Shown: one piece after another, positions 38,302 to 48,373 of the stretch | Layout of the letters: each line of letters begins with the position of its first letter | Position numbering within the stretch: the first letter of the stretch is position 1 | Translations under genes and position numbers: made by a program | The notes under the pieces: model-generated | Told to the model about the DNA's origin: nothing | Seen by the model: only the letters and a program-made list of their open reading frames with translations | Database searches by the model: none | From: Verrucomicrobiota bacterium | Lineage (GTDB): Bacteria > Verrucomicrobiota > Verrucomicrobiia > Chthoniobacterales > UBA6821 | Direction of reading: 5' to 3' | DNA length: 64,000 nucleotides | NCBI GenBank assembly: GCA_021413925.1 | Contig: JAIOPL010000002.1 | Location: forward strand, 135,655 to 199,654

Positions 38302-40890
38302 TTAGACCACCACGATATTTACCAAGCGTCCTGGGACGACGATCACTTTCTTCACTTCCTTGCCTTCTAGGAGCTCTGCGAGCGCCAGATCCGCAAATGC
38401 AGCCTTCTCCACGCTCTCCTTATCGGCTCCCGTTGGAACTGTCAGATGGCCGCGAACCTTCCCATTGATCTGGACCGCATAGGTAATCTCGTCAACGACG
38501 AGATACTCTTCATTCCATGCGGGCCATGCCGACTGAGAAGCGAGACCTCCGAATCCCGAAAACTTCGCCGAGAGGCGAGACCAGAGCTCCTCAACTAGGT
38601 GAGGGGCGAAGGGACTCAGCAATGGCAGGAAGAGACGGAGAGCCCCTAAGGGGCGGGGCTTCGCGTTCGTGAACTCGTTCGTGAAGATCATCATCTGCGA
38701 GATCGCCGTGTTGAAACTGAGCGACTCGATGTCTTGAGTGACCTTCTTGATTGTGGTATGCAGGACGCGGCGTTGGATTGAGCTTAACTCCTGCTCCGCG
38801 AGATCGTCGGAGAGAACCCAATTCCTCTCCTGATCCTCCGTCATCGCCATGCGCCAGACGCGGGCAAGGAATCGGTAGACCCCCTCGACACCGGTCATGC
38901 TCCACGGCTTCCCATGCTCCAAGGGGCCCATGAACATCTCGTAGAGTCGGAGCGAGTCGGCTCCGTATTCGGTGACGACCGAGTCGGGGTTGACGACATT
39001 ACCACGGCTCTTCGACATCTTCTGGCCGTCATCTCCGAGGATCATCCCTTGGTTGACTAGGCGTTGGAACGGCTCCGGGGTGCTGAGTTGTCCGAGATCG
39101 AAGAGAACCTTGTGCCAGAAACGGGCATAGAGCAGGTGCAGCACCGCATGCTCGGTACCACCCACATAGAGATCGACTCCACCGGGAGCGCCTGTTCCAC
39201 CCATCCAGTACTGCTCGGCTGCTTTGGCGACAAAGCGCTCAGAGTTCTTCGGATCGCAGAAACGCAGGTAGTACCAGCAGGAGCCTGCCCATTGGGGCAT
39301 CGTGTTCAGTTCCCGGCGAGCGGTTTCGGAATATCGGACCCAATCGACGGCCTTTGATAGCGGAGGCTCGGCGGTTCCAGTCGGTTTGAAATCCTCCATC
39401 GCAGGGGGTTCCAAGGGAAGTTCACTAGCGTCGAGTGGACGGTGGGTGCCGTTCTCCCAAACGATAGGGAAGGGCTCTCCCCAGTAACGCTGACGGGAAA
39501 AGAGCCAGTCGCGCAGCTTATAGGTGATAGTGCCCTTGCCGAAGCCTTGCTCTTCAAGCCAGGTGATCATCTTTTGTTTGGCTTCCGGCGTGCGCAGCCC
39601 GTCGATCTGACCTGAATTCACAACTATGCCTTTCCCACTAAAACAGACTTTTTTTCCATCTGAGGCGCCATCGGCAGCTTCATCGGGAAGGACCACCTCA
39701 CGGATGGGGAGGCCAAAGGTGACTGCGAACTCATGGTCGCGCTCGTCATGGGCAGGGACTGCCATGATGGCGCCCGTCCCGTATCCGGTAAGGACATAGT
39801 CTGCAATCCAGACGGGGATCTTCTCGTTGTTGACCGGATTGATGGCAGAGATCCCGAGAGGTACTCCTGTCTTCTCCTTCGCTAAGTCGGTCCGCTCGAG
39901 ATCGCTTTTGGAGGAGCAGGCTTTCTTGTAGGCTGTGACAGCTTCTGCCTGGGCGGCAGCGGTAATCTTCTCAACGAGCGGATGCTCCGGAGCCAAGACA
40001 AGATAGGTGGCGCCAAAGAGGGTTTCGGGCCGGGTTGTGAAGACAGTGACTGTTTGCTCCAGTCCCTCAACGCCTTCGAGGCCCTCTAGTCCGAAGTGTA
40101 CTTCGGCGCCCTCGCTTCGACCGATCCAGTTGCGCTGAAGCAGCTTGATCGATTCCGGCCAGTCAAGGCCGTCAAGATCCGCGATCAGACGCTCCGTGTA
40201 GGCCGTGATTCGAAGCATCCACTGACGCATCGGACGGCGCTCGACCGGGAACCCTCCGACCTCACTCTTGCCATCCACGACCTCCTCGTTGGCCAGCACG
40301 GTTCCGAGTTCGGGGCACCAGTTCACCGGTTTATCAGAAACAAAGGCCAGTCGGACGCTGTCAGGATCCTCACCCGTGTAGGTGGAGATCGGTTCCGCGC
40401 GATTCGTGGTGGGGTTCACCCAGGCATTGTAGAGCTGGAGGAATATCCACTGGGTCCATCGGAAGTACTCCGGATCCGTCGTGCTGATCTCGCGCGACCA
40501 GTCATAGCTGAACCCAAGCGACTGGAGTTGGCTGCGGAAGTTATCGATATTCCGCTGGGTCGTGATCCGGGGATGTTGCCCCGTTTTGATCGCATACTGC
40601 TCGGCAGGAAGACCAAAAGCATCCCATCCCATCGGATGCAGCACATTATCACCCTTCAGTCGGTGATAGCGGGCGAGAATGTCGGTGGCCGTATACCCCT
40701 CGACATGGCCTACATGGAGACCGTCTCCGCTGGGGTAGGGAAACATATCGAGCACGTAGTACTTCTTGGCATCGGCGCGGAAACTCGGATCTCCAGGATT
40801 TGCAGCACAGAAGGCTCCGGACTCCAGCCAATGCTTCTGCCAACGGGCTTCGAATTCGGGAAAGGGATAGTTCTTGCGGGTAACGGACAT
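38302..40890 (-). CDS. leuS: leucyl-tRNA synthetase
   Basis: 862 residues (E. coli 860). The class I HIGH-like motif is HVGH in [14 protein letters not shown], the editing domain occupies about 230-430 and the KMSKS motif is in [12 protein letters not shown]. The C-terminal [14 protein letters not shown] anticodon/tRNA-binding domain is present. It charges tRNA-Leu. It is divergent from rdgB with only 17 bp between start codons, leaving no room for a T-box leader. Confidence 0.98.
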   Translation of the reverse strand: MSVTRKNYPFPEFEARWQKHWLESGAFCAANPGDPSFRADAKKYYVLDMFPYPSGDGLHVGHVEGYTATDILARYHRLKGDNVLHPMGWDAFGLPAEQYAIKTGQHPRITTQRNIDNFRSQLQSLGFSYDWSREISTTDPEYFRWTQWIFLQLYNAWVNPTTNRAEPISTYTGEDPDSVRLAFVSDKPVNWCPELGTVLANEEVVDGKSEVGGFPVERRPMRQWMLRITAYTERLIADLDGLDWPESIKLLQRNWIGRSEGAEVHFGLEGLEGVEGLEQTVTVFTTRPETLFGATYLVLAPEHPLVEKITAAAQAEAVTAYKKACSSKSDLERTDLAKEKTGVPLGISAINPVNNEKIPVWIADYVLTGYGTGAIMAVPAHDERDHEFAVTFGLPIREVVLPDEAADGASDGKKVCFSGKGIVVNSGQIDGLRTPEAKQKMITWLEEQGFGKGTITYKLRDWLFSRQRYWGEPFPIVWENGTHRPLDASELPLEPPAMEDFKPTGTAEPPLSKAVDWVRYSETARRELNTMPQWAGSCWYYLRFCDPKNSERFVAKAAEQYWMGGTGAPGGVDLYVGGTEHAVLHLLYARFWHKVLFDLGQLSTPEPFQRLVNQGMILGDDGQKMSKSRGNVVNPDSVVTEYGADSLRLYEMFMGPLEHGKPWSMTGVEGVYRFLARVWRMAMTEDQERNWVLSDDLAEQELSSIQRRVLHTTIKKVTQDIESLSFNTAISQMMIFTNEFTNAKPRPLGALRLFLPLLSPFAPHLVEELWSRLSAKFSGFGGLASQSAWPAWNEEYLVVDEITYAVQINGKVRGHLTVPTGADKESVEKAAFADLALAELLEGKEVKKVIVVPGRLVNIVVV

Positions 40891-40907
40891 CTGGTTCGAA
40901 GTAGGAA

Positions 40908-41552
40908 ATGTTTATGGAATCCGAAAACATCCCTTCCGCCAAGCCGAGTCAGCACGAAAAACCAGAGATTCTTCTGGCCACCCGAAACAAGCATAAGACC
41001 CGGGAGATCCAAACCATGCTCGGGGAGGGGGTCATCGTGACCGATGTGACCTTGCACGCACATCTGCCAGAGATCGAGGAAACGGGCATTACCTTTGAAG
41101 AAAACTCCAAGCTCAAGGCCGAGGGGATCTCACGTCATGTGTCAGGAATCGTTTTAGCCGATGACTCTGGGCTCGAAGTCGATGCCTTGGAAAGGGAACC
41201 GGGAGTCTACTCTGCGCGCTATGCCGGACCCGGATGTACCGATGAGGCAAATACCGCACTGGTGCTCAAAAAGATGAAAGGATTCCCCGATGAGGTCCGT
41301 ACGGCGCGGTTTCGTTGCGTGCTGGCAGTGGCCGAGAACGGTGTGACCCTTGCAACCTTCGACGGAACCGTGGAAGGAATTCTCGCCCATGAAGTGAGGG
41401 GAGAGGGTGGATTCGGCTACGACCCAATCTTCATGCCGATTGGTTACAAAGAGTCCTTTGGGGAGCTTTCATCCGAGATCAAACATAGCATGAGTCACCG
41501 CAGTAGAGCGCTTGCACAGTTCCGAGAGTGGTGGCAGAAGAGGGGCATCTGA
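40908..41552 (+). CDS. rdgB: XTP/dITP pyrophosphatase (RdgB/HAM1)
   Basis: 214 residues (a second ATG at 40914 is possible). About 18 residues precede the conserved [42 protein letters not shown] and [13 protein letters not shown] follow. It removes deaminated purine nucleoside triphosphates from the pool. The DUF1622 gene starts 3 bp after its stop. Confidence 0.96.
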   Translation: MFMESENIPSAKPSQHEKPEILLATRNKHKTREIQTMLGEGVIVTDVTLHAHLPEIEETGITFEENSKLKAEGISRHVSGIVLADDSGLEVDALEREPGVYSARYAGPGCTDEANTALVLKKMKGFPDEVRTARFRCVLAVAENGVTLATFDGTVEGILAHEVRGEGGFGYDPIFMPIGYKESFGELSSEIKHSMSHRSRALAQFREWWQKRGI

Positions 41553-41555
41553 TTC

Positions 41556-41963
41556 ATGGAAGCTTCCGACACATATTCCAATGTTCTGGGTTTGATTGTA
41601 CATATCGCCGACGGGATCGGCGTGGCTGTGCTAGTAGCAGGACTCTTGCTTGCGGCATTCCTTGCCCTGCGGACATGGCACAAGACGGGCGACGGAGCCA
41701 AGGCCTACTCCGTGCTGCGGCGTACGCTCGGCGGTGGAATCCTGGCCGGTCTGGAGGTCTTGGTGGCCGGTGATTTGATTAGGACCGTAGCAGTCGATCC
41801 GACCATGAATAATGTGATCATTCTCGGGGTGATCGTCCTGATCCGGACATTCCTTTCATTCTCTCTGGAGATCGAGATCGAGGGAACGCTCCCATGGCAT
41901 CGTGCTTTCACGCAATCGGGCGTTTCCGTGATCACCGATGCCGTGAAGAAGTCGCGAGAATAG
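41556..41963 (+). CDS. DUF1622 family membrane protein
   Basis: 135 residues with three transmembrane helices: VHIADGIGVAVLVAGLLLAAFLA, LGGGILAGLEVLVAGDLIRT and VIILGVIVLIRTFLSFSLEIEIEG. The LRRTLGGGILAGLEVLVAGDLI and RTFLSFSLEIE segments define DUF1622. Function unknown. It is co-oriented with and nearly touches rdgB. Its TAG stop is 4 bp from the ancestral end of the convergent VapC frame. Confidence 0.9.
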   Translation: MEASDTYSNVLGLIVHIADGIGVAVLVAGLLLAAFLALRTWHKTGDGAKAYSVLRRTLGGGILAGLEVLVAGDLIRTVAVDPTMNNVIILGVIVLIRTFLSFSLEIEIEGTLPWHRAFTQSGVSVITDAVKKSRE

Positions 41964-42008
41964 AGTCTAGGGAATAACTTTCAGTCCGACTGCCTTAGCC
42001 AAGCCCCG

Positions 42009-42407
42009 CTAACGCTTGTCAAAGGTGAGCAAGGTCTTTGCCCCGCCCTCAAGGGCTACAGCCACATGCACCAGATCGATCGTTCGTTGGCCATCCTGCG
42101 AGGAGTATCTTTCGCTCAATTCATCTGCTCCCCGGAGAACATCCGGCCAGTCGATGGGTGAGTGAACCAGCAGTCCTTCCTTAAGATCCTCCTCAATACG
42201 ACGGAAGGCCGCTTTACGCTCATCCTGATTGATAAGTCCTTTTGCCGCTATATTCCGGAGGGCATTTCTGACTTCAATCCGGTGAAGTGCCGTGAAAACC
42301 AGCGGGCTTGCCAACTTGCTCATGATGGAACAGGCCTCGGCACTGTTCGAGTCATTGCAGACAAGTGATACTAGGAAACTGGAATCGGGATAGTAGGCCG
42401 ATAACAT
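42009..42407 (-). CDS. PIN-domain RNase toxin (VapC-like), C-terminally truncated
   Basis: 132 residues. PIN acidic residues are visible: Asp8 in YPDSSFLVSL, Glu in HRIEVRNAL and Asp in RTIDLVHVAVAL, plus the Asp of LLTFDKR. The frame stops at TAG (42009-42011) right after TFDKR. The family continues Q-x-x-LA..., and the next 13 codons here read RGLAKAVGLKVIP before a second TAG at 41967. A single C-to-T change (CAG to TAG) explains it. All four acidic residues are kept, but the last helix and strand are lost. It follows its antitoxin by 5 bp. Confidence 0.88.
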   Translation of the reverse strand: MLSAYYPDSSFLVSLVCNDSNSAEACSIMSKLASPLVFTALHRIEVRNALRNIAAKGLINQDERKAAFRRIEEDLKEGLLVHSPIDWPDVLRGADELSERYSSQDGQRTIDLVHVAVALEGGAKTLLTFDKR

Positions 42408-42412
42408 GGCCT

Positions 42413-42652
42413 TCAGTCCCTGAGATCAGACCAGATTTTCGTGCTTTCCCTTATCGAGATGCCTTTTCCCAGAGGTGGGTGATCCTTGAAACGGGCCTTC
42501 CAATCAGCGGTAAGGAGTTTTTTAGGCGTGGCTGGAGAGAGCGTAGCAAAGACTGATCCATGACGCGTGATGGAAACCAATTCTCCACCCTCGATCCACT
42601 TCGCCACATCGGCGAAGTGATTCCTGAGGTCACGAATGGAAGCTGTTTTCAT
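42413..42652 (-). CDS. Phd/YefM-type antitoxin
   Basis: 79 residues. MKTASIRDLRNHFADVAKWI followed by GELVSITRHGSVFATLSP is the DNA-binding Phd/YefM fold; the C-terminal part would wrap the PIN toxin. It represses its own operon in known systems. The ATG lies two bases after a perfect 17-bp operator-like palindrome, and the promoter spacing predicts an almost leaderless mRNA. There is no Shine-Dalgarno sequence. Confidence 0.9.
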   Translation of the reverse strand: MKTASIRDLRNHFADVAKWIEGGELVSITRHGSVFATLSPATPKKLLTADWKARFKDHPPLGKGISIRESTKIWSDLRD

Positions 42653-42653
42653 G

Positions 42654-42689
42654 TGATACAGATTGTATCACGCGATAAATGAAATGCAA
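42654..42689 (-). promoter_or_regulatory. promoter and palindromic operator of the antitoxin-toxin pair
   Basis: On the minus strand a -35-like TTGCAT (42684-42689) and a -10 TACAAT (42662-42667) are separated by exactly 16 bp. The -10 lies inside a perfect inverted repeat, TGATACA-N3-TGTATCA (42654-42670). A Phd dimer bound here would cover the -10 box and start site. A start 7 nt downstream of the -10 would be at about 42655, only 3 nt before the ATG. Confidence 0.7.
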
Positions 42690-42719
42690 GGGGTGGAGAA
42701 GGGGGTAGGATTTCAACAA

Positions 42720-43217
42720 ATGAGACGCTTGATTGATTTCTGGGCATTACTCTCAATCGTCGTCGTCTTTGGAGGTGCGCTTCTTGGCGGCGTGGGATGG
42801 TTTCTCCATCAGGGCAGGAAATTCAGGGAGCAAAAAGAGAAGCTACTCACCGAACTTCATGATCAGTTGGAGAAAAACCCGGCGATCGAACGCGCTGTGA
42901 CGTTCTTGAAAGGATCAGACTTCGAGAAGAAGTTGGAACATCTCCTTACACCCGAAGCGCTATTAATCACGGAAGCAGAGGTTGCTCTCAAACGAGACCT
43001 CGATGCACTCTTCGGATTGCTAAACCGCATCGCCCAAGCTGTCTCGATCACCAAAATCCTTACCCGTGAAGAGACTGAGGTCTTTAGCTGGTACTTCCGG
43101 TTACTTCAGCATCACCCGATCTTGAGTCAGTACTTCTACAACTCCGGATTCCTGGATCTCTGGGACTTCGCCCAGTCCTGGATGGAAAAGTTGAGTGGAG
43201 ACGAGACTGAGATTTAA
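42720..43217 (+). CDS. hypothetical membrane-anchored protein
   Basis: 165 residues from the ATG at 42720, with an AGGA sequence about 9 bases upstream; ATGs at 42663 and 42684 are alternatives. One N-terminal transmembrane helix (FWALLSIVVVFGGALLGGVGWFL) is followed by a charged coiled-coil-like segment (KFREQKEKLLTELHDQLEKN) and a helical domain. No family is recognised. It is divergent from the Phd/VapC pair, whose operator lies about 50 bp upstream, and converges on prfB. Confidence 0.68.
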   Translation: MRRLIDFWALLSIVVVFGGALLGGVGWFLHQGRKFREQKEKLLTELHDQLEKNPAIERAVTFLKGSDFEKKLEHLLTPEALLITEAEVALKRDLDALFGLLNRIAQAVSITKILTREETEVFSWYFRLLQHHPILSQYFYNSGFLDLWDFAQSWMEKLSGDETEI

Positions 43218-43220
43218 AAA

Positions 43221-44373
43221 CTAAAGATCGTCGTCGGAGTCGTTGCTTGTCCCCTTCTTCACGCCGCGCAGTTTCGCCTCAATGAAGGGGTCGATTGCTC
43301 CATCCATGACCTCCTGTACGTTGCCTGTTTGAACGCCAGTGCGGTGGTCCTTGACCATCTGATAAGGCTGAAAGACATAGGAGCGGATCTGACTGCCCCA
43401 GGCGATCTCACCCTTCTCGCTGTACTGGCGGTCGATTTCTGAGCGCTTCCTGTCGGCTTCAAGTTGGTAGATCTTAGCCTTGAGCAACTGGAGAGCCTGT
43501 TCACTGTTTTTTCCCTGACTCCGCTGTGCCTGACAGGCAACGACAATTCCCGTGGGTATGTGGCGAAGGCGGACGGCGGTTTCCACCTTATTGACGTTCT
43601 GTCCTCCTTTGCCGCCTGAGCGGAAGGTGGAGCGTTCGATATCGGCAGGGTTGATCTCGATGGGGGCGTCCTTGATCTCGGGCGTCACATCGATGCTGGC
43701 AAAGGATGTGTGGCGGCGCTTTGCGGAGTCAAAAGGAGAAATGCGGACAAGACGGTGGACGCCGCGTTCGGCTTGGAGGTAGCCGTAGGCAAAATCTCCC
43801 GTCACTTCGAGGGTCACTGACTTGATGCCTGCTTCATCACCCTCCTGGATATCGACAACGCTGGCGGTGAAGTCACTGCGCTCGATCCAGCGCTTGTACA
43901 TGCGCATGAGCATGTCAGCCCAGTCGCACGATTCGGTGCCACCCGCCCCCGAGTTGATGGTGAGGTAGGCATTGCTTTTGTCGAACTCTCCGGAGAGGAG
44001 TTGCTGGAGTTCGAATCTTTCGATCTCGCCGGTCAGTGCATGGAATTCCTTGAAGACTTCGTCCGCGGCCTGAGCCTTCGCGGCGGGGTCGGGATCCTCC
44101 ATGGCCATTTCCTTGAGGATCTCAAGATCACCGACACGCAGCTCCAACTGTCCAAGTGGGCCGAGTTTTGCCTTGATGGACGAGACCTTTTCCATGTCCC
44201 TCTGGGCCGACTCGCGGTTATCCCAGAATCCCGGTTCCGTCATGCGGCCTTCGATGGCCGCGAGTTCAGCGGCTAATGCGGGAGCGTCAAAGAAACCTCC
44301 TGAGCGAGCCGAGACGATCGGCAAGCCCGGAGGCATCCAGGGTGGTTAGGTCGATCTGAGATTCGGAAGACAT
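43221..44373 (-). CDS. prfB: peptide chain release factor 2, with programmed +1 frameshift
   Basis: The gene starts at the ATG at 44373, runs 28 codons, meets an in-frame TGA (44289-44287), then continues in the +1 frame for 355 codons, giving about 383 residues. The shift site is CTT TGA C preceded at the standard spacing by AGGAGG, as in E. coli prfB. RF2 hallmarks in the second frame are SPF (in [15 protein letters not shown]) for stop recognition and GGQ ([13 protein letters not shown]) for hydrolysis. It releases peptides at UAA and UGA, and low RF2 favours the shift, giving autoregulation. The C-terminus has a short acidic extension (NDSDDDL). Confidence 0.97.
44286..44301 (-). promoter_or_regulatory. 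prfB: prfB programmed +1 frameshift signal
   Basis: The minus strand reads AGG AGG TTT CTT TGA C. The internal Shine-Dalgarno AGGAGG is three bases before the slippery CTT codon, which is followed by the slow TGA. The peptidyl-tRNA slips from CTT to TTT and the next codon read is GAC (Asp). This is the canonical arrangement. Confidence 0.96.
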
Positions 44374-44432
44374 TGGTAATGAAGGATCAAACCTGAAAGA
44401 TGAAACCTGAAAAAGAATAAAGGGAGCGGGTA

Positions 44433-44593
44433 ATACCAATGACCATCAGAAATAACACTCTACGGCTGGTTCTTTTGGCGTGTGGCAGTGTCGTCATCGC
44501 TCTGGTTACCTGAAGGTAGCCATCACTCTTCCTCCGTGCCACCCACCAAAACTCCTTCGCCGCTAAAGTGCCATTTCTACCTGTTATTGGTAT
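44433..44593. repeat. 161-bp imperfect palindrome, MITE-like element
   Basis: The ends are perfect inverted 8-mers (ATACCAAT and ATTGGTAT). The two halves match as reverse complements along nearly the whole length, for example AGAAAT/AGAAAT at the ends, TTTTGGCGTGTGGCA/TTTTGGTGGGTGGCA in the middle and GGTTACCT/GGCTACCT at the centre. The symmetry centre from the ends (44513) agrees with that of the core (44512.5). No coding frame is present. It lies in a 350-bp gap between prfB and the ftsB-like gene. The remaining 44594-44723 holds no gene, only a weak hairpin (44701-44720) after the ftsB-like stop. Confidence 0.72.
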
Positions 44594-44723
44594 AAGGATT
44601 GATTTGGAGTTAAAAATCCTCCGAGGGAAAAATTATCGAGCTTAGCGTCTATTGGCTTTAACTCCCTTCAGGTCTCAGCTTTCAAGTTTCACCCATCGAA
44701 GGGACCTGCTTTGCAGCCCCTTC

Positions 44724-45077
44724 TCAGGAGTGCGTTTTGGCGCTGCTCAGGCGGAAGATCGTCTCGCCATCTTTCATGAGATCAAGGCGATCGCGCGCAA
44801 TCATCTCGAGATACTCTTTGTCGGTCTGGAGCAAATGAACCTCCTTCTCGTGCTCAGCGGTTGATTTCTTCAGCTCTTCGAGGCGTGCAGTCTGGCCTGC
44901 GAGATCATGCTTCATTGAGGAGAGTCGGGTCCACTCTGGATAGAAGGTGAATCCGGCAATCAGTAAGGCACAGACAACGATCAAACCAAAGACGACGCGC
45001 ATCGCTGTCGGAAGGAATTCCGACTGCGAGCGGCGACGCGAATTTGAATTCGTTTGGATGACGTGACTACCCTGCAT
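44724..45077 (-). CDS. FtsB/DivIC-like septum formation initiator protein
   Basis: 117 residues from the ATG at 45077. A short basic cytoplasmic N-terminus (RRRSQSE), one transmembrane helix (VVFGLIVVCALLIAGFTFY) and a periplasmic coiled coil (DLAGQTARLEELKKSTAEHE) are followed by the family phrase DKEYLEMIARDRLDLMKDGE. It is expected to join the FtsL/FtsQ complex at the division septum. It follows eno by 10 bp. Confidence 0.88.
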   Translation of the reverse strand: MQGSHVIQTNSNSRRRSQSEFLPTAMRVVFGLIVVCALLIAGFTFYPEWTRLSSMKHDLAGQTARLEELKKSTAEHEKEVHLLQTDKEYLEMIARDRLDLMKDGETIFRLSSAKTHS

Positions 45078-45087
45078 CAACGATTTA

Positions 45088-46413
<1,326 letters not shown>

Positions 46414-46442
46414 CGGTTCAAGAAAGTGTTGCGCCCGAAGTT

Positions 46443-48314
46443 CTAGGAGGTGGTTCCCTCAGTGGATCCGAGGGCGGCTAGGTCGGTAAAGGGTTCGATC
46501 GAGACTATTTTCATGGAGCGGGTGCCCTTGTCTGCTGGGAGATCGATGACCTCGCCGATCTTTTTACCGAGCAAGGCTTTGCCGATGACGGCCTGATAGG
46601 AGACCCAGCCCTTATCGGGAACCCCGTCCCAGGCTCCCAGGATGCTGTAGGTTTCAGCGGATCCGCCTTTCGATTGCTCCACGGTCACCACGGAGCCAAT
46701 GGAAACGGCTGAGGTATCGACATTCTCGAAGTTCGTGCCGCGGGAGTTATTAAGCATGAGCTCAAGCTCTCCCTTCTGACGGTTGAGAACTGCTTGCTGC
46801 TCCTTGGCCGACTTGAACTCGAAGTTCTCGCGCAGATCCCCGTAGGAACGGGCGGTGGCGATGTCGCGGATATTCTGGGGAATAAGTACCTTCTCGATGT
46901 GCTCTAGCTCCTCCTTGCGACGCTGAAGGCTGGCCCAAGAGACGACGAGACTCTCGGCGCGCTCGGAGGGTGCCTCCTGATCCCCAGTGACCAGAGATTC
47001 GAGTTCGGGATGGATTTTAAGGATGCGGGCCAGCAGGGAGCGCCTATTCAGATCCGCAAAGACGGGGCTGAGCATGATCTTGCGGAAGGCCTGACGTGCT
47101 GAGTCGCGCTCGGCCTTGCCAAGGAGGTCGGCCACGAGATCGCGATCCTCAAAGAGGAACTCCTCAAGGCGCTTGCTCTTGATATCGGCGTGGAGATCAG
47201 CCTCCATGGCCGCGAGAATGGCGGCGAAGAGTTCCTCGTCGATGAGTTCGGGGAGCGTCTTGGAGCGATCCTTGCAGAGCCAGAGGACATAGTCGGAGCT
47301 GGCGGAGCGCTCACGAATCAAGCGACGGGTATGTTCTGCAAAAGCCTCACGCTTTCCCTGGGCCACGAAGAGTTTGAAGATCTCGCCGCTCAGGCGGGGC
47401 TCGGAGGTGCGGGTGAGACGGAGCACCTTCTCCTCCCAATTCTCGGGGAAGGCGATTGGGAAAGCCTCGAGGACTCGCCCATACTTGGCGGCTGGGATTT
47501 CTGCGAAGATTTCGGTCAGCTTGGCTGGTGAATCGGCTAGGAGTGACGCGATGCTGGCCGCCTCGGGCCCTGGCTTTAGGGATTCGTGCTTGGCGCAAAT
47601 CTCGTCACGGATGATCAGAAGCTCGATCGCCTTGGCGGCGTGGATCCTGCCGCCTCGCTTGGCTGCCTCTTCAACCTCGGTGGCTAGGGAACGGAGTTCC
47701 TCCACTTCCTTGGCGAAGTCGTTGAGTGATTTGAGTGCCGTGTCGAGAGCCGCGACCTGCTCCTTTGGGTGGCGTGCCGCACGGAACTCGCCGATCAGGC
47801 GTTCGTGAGGATTCTGGGAGGTCTCCTGGAGGACAATCGGCTCCCCTTTCTTTGTCGGAATTAGGAAGTGACCGTCGGTCTTGAGTTTCTTCTTGGCGGC
47901 ATCAAACCACTTCTTGAAGCCAGTTGCATCGAAGACGGAAGGAACCATCGTTGCCGCGATCTCGTCGGCTGTCGCCTGGCCCCCGTGATCTGCAAGAATC
48001 GAACGGACGAGCCCTACCGGGTCGGAAGCAGCCTGATCCCGGACTGCTGCGGCATTGGTCGCCGCCCGTGCGAGGATATGCTCCGAAGGGATGTGGGTGA
48101 GGGTCTCCGCGGCATACTGGAGCTGCATCGGGTGTCCCTTCTTGGTGCCGAAATCAATCGTGATCTGGCCCGTGATCAATTCCCAACCGGCGATCTTGCC
48201 AAATCCCCAGCTGCGGTGGGTGCAGAAGGCCCCGGGAGAGAGTTTGGAAAGGGCTTCGGCGGCGGCGGCGGTGATTTTACCGGCGTCGATGTAGGGATTT
48301 AGGTCTTCGATCAT
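46443..48314 (-). CDS. GreA-family transcription elongation factor with ~460-residue N-terminal extension
   Basis: 623 residues, against about 158 for ordinary GreA. The last ~160 residues are a full GreA: coiled coil with acidic tip (ARSYGDLRENFEFKSAKEQQ) and the FKBP-like C-terminal domain (KGWVSYQAVIGKALLGKKIGEV, with typical end VIDLPADKGTRSMKIVSI). The acidic tip residues that stimulate RNA polymerase transcript cleavage are kept. The N-terminal part begins with a small barrel-like segment (CTHRSWGFGKIAGWELITGQ) and continues as a long helical region of unknown role. It lies 68 bp upstream of eno. Confidence 0.9.
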   Translation of the reverse strand: MIEDLNPYIDAGKITAAAAEALSKLSPGAFCTHRSWGFGKIAGWELITGQITIDFGTKKGHPMQLQYAAETLTHIPSEHILARAATNAAAVRDQAASDPVGLVRSILADHGGQATADEIAATMVPSVFDATGFKKWFDAAKKKLKTDGHFLIPTKKGEPIVLQETSQNPHERLIGEFRAARHPKEQVAALDTALKSLNDFAKEVEELRSLATEVEEAAKRGGRIHAAKAIELLIIRDEICAKHESLKPGPEAASIASLLADSPAKLTEIFAEIPAAKYGRVLEAFPIAFPENWEEKVLRLTRTSEPRLSGEIFKLFVAQGKREAFAEHTRRLIRERSASSDYVLWLCKDRSKTLPELIDEELFAAILAAMEADLHADIKSKRLEEFLFEDRDLVADLLGKAERDSARQAFRKIMLSPVFADLNRRSLLARILKIHPELESLVTGDQEAPSERAESLVVSWASLQRRKEELEHIEKVLIPQNIRDIATARSYGDLRENFEFKSAKEQQAVLNRQKGELELMLNNSRGTNFENVDTSAVSIGSVVTVEQSKGGSAETYSILGAWDGVPDKGWVSYQAVIGKALLGKKIGEVIDLPADKGTRSMKIVSIEPFTDLAALGSTEGTTS

Positions 48315-48373
48315 GAGTGCGCGGAGTCTAGAGAGACCCGTGCTTTTAAGAAAGGAGATTCAAGTGAAAAGAC

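Noticed and set aside
40891-40907. T-box or other leader upstream of leuS
   Set aside because: Only 17 bp separate leuS from the divergent rdgB start.
41967-42011. Genome-wide reassignment of TAG to a sense codon, to explain both interrupted toxins
   Set aside because: TAG ends many intact genes here, including prfB, the DUF1622 gene, cfa, the PHP-GT4 fusion and the NlpC-like gene, and the two toxins would need different amino acids (Trp and Gln).
44286-44373. Sequencing error or pseudogene in prfB
   Set aside because: The exact AGGAGG...CTT TGA C signal and intact protein on both sides show the known programmed frameshift.
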